Below, one piece after another: positions 1 to 7,294 of a DNA stretch of 64,000 nucleotides (position 1 is the first letter of the stretch; every line of letters begins with the position of its first letter). The stretch spans positions 1,736,001 to 1,800,000 of the forward strand of contig NZ_CP011803.1 of NCBI RefSeq assembly GCF_001038625.1, read 5' to 3'. Both the position numbers and the translations under genes were made by a program. This stretch comes from Clostridium carboxidivorans P7. Lineage in GTDB: Bacteria; Bacillota; Clostridia; Clostridiales; Clostridiaceae. The notes beneath the pieces were generated by a model. It worked only from the letters and a program-made list of their open reading frames with translations. It made no database searches and was not told where the DNA came from.

Positions 1-85
1 ATTTTTCCTTCTTATTTTAAAAAAAAATTTATGATTTTTGAAATTTTTAATTTATTATCAAGCTCGAGATACAACTTTTACTTCT

Positions 86-964
86 TTATAAATCATTTTC
101 CTTAAAGGAATACACTTGGTATTCTTGCCAAATTCCTTCTAAATCGGCGAATGTTTTAGAGATTTTCTCTTTTTCTCTTAATCCTACTGCAATTATCAGT
201 GCATTAATGACACTAAGTGGTGAAACTAATGAATCTACAAAAGATGCCATATTACTTTGAGCAATTAATGTATAGTCAGCTCTAGCAGCTAATGGTGAAA
301 GTAAACTGTCAGTAATTGCAGTAACTTTTGCACCTCTACTTTGTGCAAATGATAGTGCTTCAATAGTTCTTGCTGCATATCTTGGAAATCCTATTCCTAT
401 AACCAAATCTTTATCTGTAACATTAATCATTTGCTCAAAAATATCACTTATACCGTAGCTAACTACTTTTACGTTGTCCAAAATAAGGTTTAAGTAGAAT
501 CCTAAAAATTCAGAAAGTGCTGTAGAACTTCTAAGACCTATTATATAGATTTTTTTAGCTTCAAATATATTATTTACAACATCTTCAAAGGTCTTATGGT
601 TTATTTTTTCAAGAGTTGCTCTTATATTTTCCATATCTGATTTTAATACACCCTTTAAAGCACTTTCTTCACTTACAAAGTCATTAGAAAGTTCAATTCT
701 TTGAACTGTAGTAAGTTTATTTTTTATTAACTCTTGGAGAGCTTTTTGAAGTTTTGGATACCCTGAAAATCCAAGTTCATTTGCAAATCTAACTACTGTA
801 GATTCACTTACTCCTACACTAATACCTAACTTGGCTGCAGTCATAAATGCTGCCTTATCATAATGTTTTAAAATGTATTCAGCTATGAGTTTCTGTCCTT
901 TACTTAATCTTGGAAACTTAACTTGAATGGTTCTCATTAAATCTTGCTTATTATTATCTTCCAT
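86..964 (-). CDS. MurR/RpiR family transcriptional regulator
   Basis: A 292-residue DNA-binding regulator of the RpiR type, which usually controls sugar-phosphate or amino-sugar genes. The N-terminal part (about 10-85) is the HTH_6 helix-turn-helix, with the typical SKGQKLIAEYIL and SVGVSESTVVRFANELGF segments. Residues about 120-260 form a SIS sugar-phosphate-binding domain (IYIIGLRSSTALSEF, VIGIGFPRYAARTIEA). Length is normal for the family. Start is the ATG at 964, with GAAGGGAT upstream. The effector and target are not visible here because the gene has no sugar gene beside it. The ribosome-binding region is tandemly duplicated (971-1020). Confidence 0.9.
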   Translation of the reverse strand: MEDNNKQDLMRTIQVKFPRLSKGQKLIAEYILKHYDKAAFMTAAKLGISVGVSESTVVRFANELGFSGYPKLQKALQELIKNKLTTVQRIELSNDFVSEESALKGVLKSDMENIRATLEKINHKTFEDVVNNIFEAKKIYIIGLRSSTALSEFLGFYLNLILDNVKVVSYGISDIFEQMINVTDKDLVIGIGFPRYAARTIEALSFAQSRGAKVTAITDSLLSPLAARADYTLIAQSNMASFVDSLVSPLSVINALIIAVGLREKEKISKTFADLEGIWQEYQVYSFKENDL

Positions 965-970
965 AACTAT

Positions 971-1020
971 TCAATCCCTTCTTCTCATCTTCATATCAAT
1001 CCCTTCTTCTCATCTTCATA
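971..1020. repeat. 25-bp perfect tandem duplication in the rpiR leader
   Basis: Positions 971-995 and 996-1020 are identical 25-base units, head to tail. On the minus strand each unit carries the GAAGGGAT ribosome-binding core of the rpiR-type gene and also a tiny frame, ATG AAG ATG AGA AGA AGG GAT TGA (MKMRRRD). The downstream copy is the one placed correctly for the ATG at 964. It looks like a recent slippage or duplication event in the leader. Confidence 0.9.
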
Positions 1021-1087
1021 CTTTTGCAATATTTATTTCATTTTAACATCTATTGAACAAACTTTCAATAGATCTTTCAATTGTTAA

Positions 1088-1252
1088 TCATTTTTCTTTG
1101 TAAATATTTACAACGCTCTTGTTTTCTTTTTCGCTTACACCTAAAACAATATTATATTCGCTTAGGTTTTTGTTCATAAAATCTACAATTTTATACATGT
1201 CTTCATAGTATACAAACTCTTTTGATGCTATTAATTCTAATTTATCTTTCAT
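1088..1252 (-). CDS. YpmA-like small protein (DUF4264)
   Basis: A 54-residue protein: starts MKDKLELIASKEF, middle YKIVDFMNKNLSEYN, ends VNIYKEK. The pattern (short N-terminal strand, DMYKIVDFMNKNL helix, IVLGVSE strand, VVNIYK end) matches Bacillus YpmA as I remember it; the function of that family is not known. The ATG at 1252 has an excellent AGGAGG site six to seven bases upstream. Its first bases overlap the end of the decayed MnmM-like frame, so the two were probably translationally coupled before the upstream gene decayed. Confidence 0.75.
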   Translation of the reverse strand: MKDKLELIASKEFVYYEDMYKIVDFMNKNLSEYNIVLGVSEKENKSVVNIYKEK

Positions 1253-1562
1253 TTTTTTGCCTCCTAAGTTTATTTTTTTCTATTACAATTAAAACGGGAG
1301 CATTTATATCCCTATTTACAAAAGAATGAAGCATTACTGCATATTTATTTTTTGGAAGATTCTTAACAAAGTTCATGAGCTCAGCTTCTTCTTTTTTCCC
1401 CTGGAAGAAATCCTAGATTGTAAACCAAGTAATAAATTTCTTCACTTATATGTACATTAAAATTTTCGTGAGAATCATTTATTAGTATAGTATTTTCTTT
1501 AGATTTTTTTTATAATTTCTAATATTATCTAATTGAATATCGAATGAGTATATTTTTCTCAT
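1242..1562 (-). pseudogene. mnmM: Decayed MnmM/YtqB-type tRNA methyltransferase
   Basis: No intact frame exists, but three blocks in different minus-strand frames match a class I methyltransferase of the YtqB/MnmM family (wobble-uridine modification of tRNA). Block 1 near 1495-1562 reads KIYSFDIQLDNIRN, the family's FDIQ motif. Block 2 (about 1400-1490) reads INDSHENF then YNLGFLPG, the DSHE and FNLGYLPG motifs. Block 3 (1242-1400) reads EEAELMNFVKNLPK then INAPVLIVIEK, the family C-terminus. The N-terminal third and roughly 45-50 residues between blocks 2 and 3 are missing, and two frameshifts separate the blocks. The final frame stops inside the ypmA-like start. Confidence 0.8.
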
Positions 1563-1566
1563 TTTG

Positions 1567-1605
1567 GTTTACTTTTATTTTTAATTAACATAATATTAAA
1601 TATGT
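1567..1605. promoter_or_regulatory. Copy A of a 39-bp shared upstream element
   Basis: This 39-base stretch is identical at 37 of 39 positions to 7153-7191 upstream of the pyruvate:ferredoxin oxidoreductase gene, and clearly related to 61762-61799 upstream of the reverse rubrerythrin. The core, TTAACATAATATT then AATATGT, is an imperfect palindrome. It lies immediately 5' of the MnmM remnant, so it may be that lost gene's old promoter or operator. The regulator is unknown. Confidence 0.6.
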
Positions 1606-1676
1606 TAATATTAAGTTTGGCTTAAAATTAAGATTGTATAAAATTTTAAAAATATATACAATCTTAATTTACGCAA

Positions 1677-2381
1677 TTATTTTATATTTTTCACTTCTTT
1701 ATTACTTAAATATCTCCATTTTCCCAAAGGTAAATTTCCTAGTTTTATATCACCTATTTGTATTCTTTTTAACTCTAATACCTGATGGTTTATAAAATCA
1801 CACATTTTTCTTATTTGTCTATTCCTACCTTCATGTATAATTATTTCAACTTCACAATAATCTTTAAATTTTTTTATAATTTTAAATTTTGCTGGTGCTG
1901 TAACATATCCATCTATATTTATTCCTATTTCAAATTTTTTTATATCATTTTCTGTAGGAATTCCTTTAATTAATGCTATGTAAATTTTATTTTTTTCTTG
2001 TTTTGGATGTATTATTTTGTTATATATGTCACCATCATTAGTAAGAAGTATCAATCCTGATGTATCATAATCCAATCTACCTATAGGATATATTCTTTCT
2101 GTAACATCTACTAAATCTAAAATGGTTTTTCTTCCCCTTTCATCTTTCACCGTGGAAACATATCCCTTTGGCTTATTAAGTGCAATATATACTTTGTTCT
2201 TTTCTTTCTTTATTAATTTACCATCTAATGTTACTAAGTCCTTTTCTTCATCTATTTTAACTCCTAATTCATTCACAATTTTCCCATTAACCTTAACCCT
2301 AGCTTGTAATATAATTTCTTCACATTTTCGTCTAGAAGCTATTCCACAAGCTGCCATATATTTTTGTAGTCTTTCTTCCAT
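1677..2381 (-). CDS. RluB/RsuA-family pseudouridine synthase
   Basis: A 234-residue rRNA pseudouridine synthase. Residues 1-60 are an S4 RNA-binding domain (RLQKYMAACGIASRRKCEEII). The catalytic domain follows, with the GRLDYDTSGLILLTNDG motif whose aspartate is the catalytic residue, and EGRNRQIRKMCDFINHQVLEL near the end. This is the RsuA/RluB/RluE/RluF branch; RluB is most likely because the S4 domain is present and length fits. A GTG at 2390 is in frame but sits inside the AGGAGGTGA ribosome site, so the ATG at 2381 is chosen. It stands alone, divergent from the prenyltransferase. Confidence 0.92.
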   Translation of the reverse strand: MEERLQKYMAACGIASRRKCEEIILQARVKVNGKIVNELGVKIDEEKDLVTLDGKLIKKEKNKVYIALNKPKGYVSTVKDERGRKTILDLVDVTERIYPIGRLDYDTSGLILLTNDGDIYNKIIHPKQEKNKIYIALIKGIPTENDIKKFEIGINIDGYVTAPAKFKIIKKFKDYCEVEIIIHEGRNRQIRKMCDFINHQVLELKRIQIGDIKLGNLPLGKWRYLSNKEVKNIK

Positions 2382-2532
2382 AAAGCTCACCTCCTTTGGA
2401 AATTACTATTAAATTATAAAACTATTTATGAAAGTATACAACATAGTTAAAATAGTTATATTATTTTAGAATAAATCTTCTAACTTATGTTAATAATTAC
2501 ATTAATATCTGGTATTAGAAGGAGGAATTTGA

Positions 2533-3165
2533 ATGAGACTTCCAAATCACATTGGTATTATACCTGATGGCAATAGACGTTGGGCTGTTAATCATGGATT
2601 AGAAAAAGAAGCTGGTTATGCTTGGGGACTTCAACCTGGTATGGAAATATTCAAAATTTGTAAAGAACTTGGAATTAAGGAGTTAACTTATTATGGATTT
2701 ACTGTAGATAATACTAAAAGACCTAAAGTACAGACTAAAGCTTTTACTACAGCATGTGTAGAAGCTGTTAGAATGCTTTCAAAGGAAGATGCTTCACTTT
2801 TAGTAGTTGGAAACTCTTCTTCTCCTATGTTTCCACGTGAATTATTGCCTTTCACAAAAAGGAAGTTTTTTGGTAAAGGTACTATGAAAATTAACTTTTT
2901 AGTAAACTATGGTTGGGAATGGGATTTATCACCTGTACACAATTTAGACAATAATACTAAACATTATTTAAAATCATCAGATATAAACAGAGTAGATTTA
3001 ATAATAAGATGGGGCGGCAGAAGGAGGCTTAGCGGTTTTCTTCCTGTGCAATCTGTATATTCAGATTTTTATATTATTGATGATTATTGGCCTGATTTTA
3101 AAAAATCTCAACTAATGGATGCGTTAAATTGGTATAGTACTCAAGATGTTACTTTAGGAGGCTAG
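2533..3165 (+). CDS. Short UppS-family cis-prenyltransferase-like protein
   Basis: A 210-residue member of the undecaprenyl diphosphate synthase fold. The N-terminal HIGIIPDGNRRWA motif carries the Mg/diphosphate-binding aspartate (D12). The usual FSxENWxRP motif is replaced by YGFTVDNTKRP, and the C-terminal RxGGxxRLSxFLxxQ motif appears as RWGGRRRLSGFLPVQ with YSDFYIIDDYWPDF. It is some 30-40 residues shorter than housekeeping UppS (about 245-260), and E-to-D and W-to-T changes occur at normally conserved sites. It may make a shorter or different polyprenyl chain, or have lost activity. AGGAGG precedes the ATG at 2533. Confidence 0.82.
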   Translation: MRLPNHIGIIPDGNRRWAVNHGLEKEAGYAWGLQPGMEIFKICKELGIKELTYYGFTVDNTKRPKVQTKAFTTACVEAVRMLSKEDASLLVVGNSSSPMFPRELLPFTKRKFFGKGTMKINFLVNYGWEWDLSPVHNLDNNTKHYLKSSDINRVDLIIRWGGRRRLSGFLPVQSVYSDFYIIDDYWPDFKKSQLMDALNWYSTQDVTLGG

Positions 3166-3295
3166 TACATATTAAAAGCATTTTAATTAGTTTTAAAAAC
3201 ACTATGCTATTTTTTGATATATCAATATTGATACAAATTTTCGAACTAATAATTTTTATAAATTTGAAAATAATAATGTTGAAAGGGTGATAATA

Positions 3296-3463
3296 ATGAA
3301 TAATGAAACAATAAAAAATAGTTCTTTTAAAACTCCCATTGAAAAGCATGATACTGCAGCTTGGGCAAACATTACTGAAACTAGGCCTGTTAGTAATGTT
3401 TCTATTCCAAATGAATATGAAACTAGAAACGCAAAAGAATGGGTTGATTCAAATCAAAAATAG
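3296..3463 (+). CDS. DUF3787-type small protein
   Basis: A 55-residue hydrophilic protein starting MNNETIKNSSFKTPIEKH, with TAAWANITETRPVSNVSIP in the centre and NAKEWVDSNQK at the end. The invariant A-W pair and the EWVD end resemble DUF3787 proteins of clostridia, whose function is unknown. AAGGGTGAT lies about five bases before the ATG. It is followed within 15 bases by a strong hairpin shared with the convergent nifJ-type gene. No signal peptide or membrane segment is seen. Confidence 0.72.
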   Translation: MNNETIKNSSFKTPIEKHDTAAWANITETRPVSNVSIPNEYETRNAKEWVDSNQK

Positions 3464-3477
3464 ATAGCTTTACTTAA

Positions 3478-3514
3478 AAAGGGAGTCTCTTAAATTAAAA
3501 AGAAGACTCCCTTT
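3478..3514. terminator. Hairpin terminator between DUF3787 gene and PFOR
   Basis: AAAGGGAGTCT (3478-3488) pairs with AGACTCCCTTT (3504-3514). On the minus strand the stem is followed by TTTTT, so it is a canonical terminator for the PFOR gene; it may also stop the convergent plus-strand transcript. Confidence 0.85.
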
Positions 3515-3528
3515 CTATTTATAATATA

Positions 3529-6500
3529 TTAAAATTTTTGTTCTGCTAATCTTTTATAGGTTTCATATCTTTCCTTTGCATGCTTTTCTGCTTCAGTAAA
3601 CATATCTTCTGCAATATCAGGAAATACATTCATAAGAGATGTATATCTTATTTCTCCATTTATAAAATACTTGAAAGATTTTGTTGGTTCCTTTGAATCC
3701 ATTATAAATGGATTTTTGCCTTCAGCTCTTAATTCTGGATTAAATCTATACATATGCCAATATCCTGATTCCACAGCTTTTTTTCCTTCCATGACACTAG
3801 TTGCCATACCAGATCTTATACCGTGATTAATACATGGCGCATAAGCTATTATAAGTGATGGTCCTTTATACTTTTCAGCCTCAATAAGTGTTTTTATAGT
3901 TTGATTCATATTAGCTCCCATGGATATTTGTGCCACATATACATATCCATAACTCATAGCCATCATTCCCAAGTCTTTCTTCCTTATTTTTTTACCTGAA
4001 GCTGCAAATTTAGCAACAGCAGCAGTTGGAGTTGCTTTTGAAGATTGCCCTCCTGTATTAGAATATACTTCTGTATCCATTACAAATAAATTTACATCAT
4101 CACCAGATGCGAGAACATGATCCAATCCTCCATATCCAATATCATATGCCCATCCGTCTCCACCTATTATCCATTGAGACTTTTTAATTAGAAAATCTTT
4201 TTTATCTAGTATTTCTTTTATTATTTCATTTCCACTATAATTATGATCATTTAAAATCTCAAGTATCTTTTCTGAAGCTGTTCTTGATGCTTCACCATCA
4301 TACATGGCTCCAATCCACTCTTTAAATACATCCTTTATTTTATCAGTTCCTGGAGAAGCTATATATTGTTCCATTAAATCTTTAAGTTTCTCCCTTATTT
4401 GTTTAACTCCTAAATACATTCCATATCCATACTCTGCATTATCTTCAAAAAGTGAATTCCCCCAAGCAGGACCTTTTCCATCTGCATTTACAGTATAAGG
4501 TACTGATGGAGCACTTGCTCCCCAAATAGAAGAACATCCTGTAGCATTTGCAATCATCATTCTTTCTCCAAACAATTGAGTAATAAGTCTTACATAAGGA
4601 GTTTCTCCACATCCTGGACATGCACCATTAAACTCCAAAAGTGGTTTTACAAATTGGCTTCCTTTTACTGTCCCCTTATCCATGACAGTATCTTTATAAG
4701 TAATCTTATTTGTATATTCCCAATTTTCTGCTTGTTTTTCAATTTCATGTTCTGCTTGCTCCATAATAAGCGCTTTTCCTGGTGCTGGACATATATCTGC
4801 ACAATTTCCACATCCAGTACAATCCAATGGATCTACTTGAATACGATATTCAAATGTTTCTAAACCTTTACCAGCAGCTTTTTTTGTTTCAAAAGTATCT
4901 GGTGCATTTTTTACTTCTTCTTCATTCAATAAGAATGGTCTTACAGTAGCATGAGGACAAATATATGAACATTGGTTGCATTGAATACATTTATCTATTT
5001 GCCACTGAGGTATCATAACTGCAATGCCTCTTTTTTCATAAGCAGTAGTACCTAATGGGAATGAACCATCTTCCATTCCTGAAAATGCACTTACTGGAAG
5101 ATTATCTCCTTGATGTTTTGACATTGGTATTTGAATATTCTTAACAAACTTGTTATCCACCTGAGGCTCTTCTTTATCTTCACTTGCATTTTTCCATGAA
5201 TCCGGAACATTTACTTTTATAAGAGATTCTATTCCCTTGTCTACTGCAGCTTTATTCATTTCTACAATTTTTTCGCCTTTTTTTCCATAAATTTTTTCTA
5301 TGGAATCTTTTAAATAGCTTACTGCATTTTCTATTGAAATTATATTTGATAATTTAAAGAATGCAGATTGCATAATCATATTAATTCTTCCACCTAAACC
5401 TATATTTCTTGCAATTGACACTGCATCTATAGTGTAAAAATTAATATTGTTTTCAGCTATATATTTTTTCATTGTTCCTGGAAGTTTTTCTTCTAGATCA
5501 TTAGCATCCCATGGACAATTAAGTACAAAACTTCCCCCTTTTTTTAATCCTTGTAATACATCCTGTTGATATATAAAAGATTTATTATGGCATGCTATAT
5601 AATCTGCACTATAAACTAAATAAGGAGATTTTATAGGCTTTTTACCAAATCTTAAGTGAGAAACAGTAGTTCCACCTGATTTTTTACTATCATAAGAAAA
5701 ATAAGCTTGAGCATAAAGCTGAGTATTATCTCCTATTATTTTAATAGCACTCTTATTAGCTCCTACAGTACCATCAGAACCTAGTCCCCAAAATTTACAA
5801 CTTACAGTTCCTTCAGGTGTAGTTTCTATAGACTCTCCATTAGCCAGTGAAGTATTAGTTACATCATCTGTGATTCCAATTGTAAAGTTATCCTTAGGAG
5901 AAGAACTTTTTAAATTATTAAATACAGCTAATATTTGAGATGGTGTAGTATCTTTAGAACCTAATCCATATCTTCCTCCTACGATTAAAGGTTTATTATC
6001 ATTTTTGTAAAATAGATGAACTACATCTAAATATAATGGTTCTGCCAATGCTCCTGGCTCTTTAGTTCTATCTAATACAGCTATTTTCTTTGTTGTAGTT
6101 GGAAGAACATTAAAGAAATATTTTTTTGAAAATGGTCTATACAAATGAACTTTTACGCATCCTACTTTTTCTCCTTTATTCATTAGGTAATCTACAGTTT
6201 CATCTATAGTATCACATACAGATCCCATGGCAACTATCACATATTCAGCATCTGGTGATCCATAGTAATCAAAAGGATGGTATACTCTTCCTGTAATTTT
6301 TTCTATCTCTCTCATATAACTTTCTGTTATATCTGGTACTGCTTCATAAAATTTGTTTGAAGCTTCTCTACCTTGGAAATAAATATCTGGATTTTGTGCT
6401 GTTCCACGTACTACAGGATGTTCAGGATTTAAGGCTTTATCTCTAAATTCCTTAACAGCATTATAATCTACTATTTTATCTAAGTCTTTATAGTCTATAA

Positions 6501-7056
6501 CTTCTATTTTTTGATATTCATGAGAAGTTCTAAAACCGTCAAAAAAGTGTAAAAATGGTACTCTGGATTTAATTGCAGAAAGATGAGCAATACATCCTAG
6601 ATCCATTACTTCTTGAACACTGGAAGAAGCTAAAAGTGCAAAACCTGTTTGACGACAAGCCATTACATCCTGATGATCTCCAAAAATTGATAAAGCATGT
6701 GCAGCAATTGCACGTGCTGTTACATGAAAAACTCCTGGTAAGTGCTCTCCTGCTATTTTATACATATTAGGAATCATTAATAATAATCCTTGTGATGCAG
6801 TATAGGTAGTTGTCAATGCACCTGCAGAAAGAGATCCATGCACTGCACCTGCTGCACCTGCTTCAGACTGCATTTCTGAAACCTTAACCGTTTGATTAAA
6901 TAAATTTTTCTTTCCATGTGCTGCCCATTCATCAACGCCCTCTGCCATAGGTGTTGATGGAGTAATTGGAAATATAGCTGCTACTTCTGTAAAAGCATAA
7001 GAAGCATATGCAGCTGCAGCATTTCCATCCATGGTCTTCATAACTTTTTTCTCCAT
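3529..7056 (-). CDS. nifJ: Pyruvate:ferredoxin (flavodoxin) oxidoreductase
   Basis: A 1175-residue homodimeric-type PFOR converting pyruvate, CoA and oxidised ferredoxin to acetyl-CoA, CO2 and reduced ferredoxin, the central step of clostridial fermentation. Domain order is the usual one: N-terminal PYR domain (PITPSTPMAEGVDEWA), transketolase-C-like and gamma regions, then two 4Fe-4S ferredoxin motifs near residues 688-755 (CIQCNQCSYICPH and CTGCGNCADICPA), a CPGCGETPY cluster ligand near 810, and the TPP-binding GDGWAYDIGYGG near 970. Full length, no lesion. GGAGG precedes the ATG at 7056. Monocistronic, with a terminator at 3478-3514 and a shared 39-bp element about 100 bp upstream. Confidence 0.97.
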   Translation of the reverse strand: MEKKVMKTMDGNAAAAYASYAFTEVAAIFPITPSTPMAEGVDEWAAHGKKNLFNQTVKVSEMQSEAGAAGAVHGSLSAGALTTTYTASQGLLLMIPNMYKIAGEHLPGVFHVTARAIAAHALSIFGDHQDVMACRQTGFALLASSSVQEVMDLGCIAHLSAIKSRVPFLHFFDGFRTSHEYQKIEVIDYKDLDKIVDYNAVKEFRDKALNPEHPVVRGTAQNPDIYFQGREASNKFYEAVPDITESYMREIEKITGRVYHPFDYYGSPDAEYVIVAMGSVCDTIDETVDYLMNKGEKVGCVKVHLYRPFSKKYFFNVLPTTTKKIAVLDRTKEPGALAEPLYLDVVHLFYKNDNKPLIVGGRYGLGSKDTTPSQILAVFNNLKSSSPKDNFTIGITDDVTNTSLANGESIETTPEGTVSCKFWGLGSDGTVGANKSAIKIIGDNTQLYAQAYFSYDSKKSGGTTVSHLRFGKKPIKSPYLVYSADYIACHNKSFIYQQDVLQGLKKGGSFVLNCPWDANDLEEKLPGTMKKYIAENNINFYTIDAVSIARNIGLGGRINMIMQSAFFKLSNIISIENAVSYLKDSIEKIYGKKGEKIVEMNKAAVDKGIESLIKVNVPDSWKNASEDKEEPQVDNKFVKNIQIPMSKHQGDNLPVSAFSGMEDGSFPLGTTAYEKRGIAVMIPQWQIDKCIQCNQCSYICPHATVRPFLLNEEEVKNAPDTFETKKAAGKGLETFEYRIQVDPLDCTGCGNCADICPAPGKALIMEQAEHEIEKQAENWEYTNKITYKDTVMDKGTVKGSQFVKPLLEFNGACPGCGETPYVRLITQLFGERMMIANATGCSSIWGASAPSVPYTVNADGKGPAWGNSLFEDNAEYGYGMYLGVKQIREKLKDLMEQYIASPGTDKIKDVFKEWIGAMYDGEASRTASEKILEILNDHNYSGNEIIKEILDKKDFLIKKSQWIIGGDGWAYDIGYGGLDHVLASGDDVNLFVMDTEVYSNTGGQSSKATPTAAVAKFAASGKKIRKKDLGMMAMSYGYVYVAQISMGANMNQTIKTLIEAEKYKGPSLIIAYAPCINHGIRSGMATSVMEGKKAVESGYWHMYRFNPELRAEGKNPFIMDSKEPTKSFKYFINGEIRYTSLMNVFPDIAEDMFTEAEKHAKERYETYKRLAEQKF

Positions 7057-7152
7057 ATATTAATCCTCCAAACTAATTTTTATTTTCTATATTATTGTTT
7101 GGAAGAAAAAGAGTATTATTCATATTATTTATGAATATTTAATATTTTTTAA

Positions 7153-7191
7153 GTTTACTTTTATTTTTAGTTAACATAATATTTAATATGT
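7153..7191. promoter_or_regulatory. Copy B of the 39-bp shared element, upstream of PFOR
   Basis: It starts GTTTACTTTTATTTTTAG and ends TTAACATAATATTTAATATG plus T. It differs from copy A (1567-1605) at only two positions and shares most bases with copy C (61762-61799) upstream of the reverse rubrerythrin. The inner ACATA/TATGT arms make an imperfect 18-bp palindrome. The position about 100-135 bp 5' of the PFOR start suggests an operator or promoter module for oxygen- or redox-linked genes; this role is inference. Confidence 0.6.
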
Positions 7192-7294
7192 ATCTATACC
7201 TAGCATAATTTATGAGCTTTAAATAAGACTTAGGTAATAATTAAAATGTCATTTTAAACTTACTTAAAACTCATTAGAATTTTAGATTTCAAAG

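Noticed and set aside
1..85. Gene or terminator at the window start
   Set aside because: Only A+T-rich sequence without an open frame or a convincing stem.
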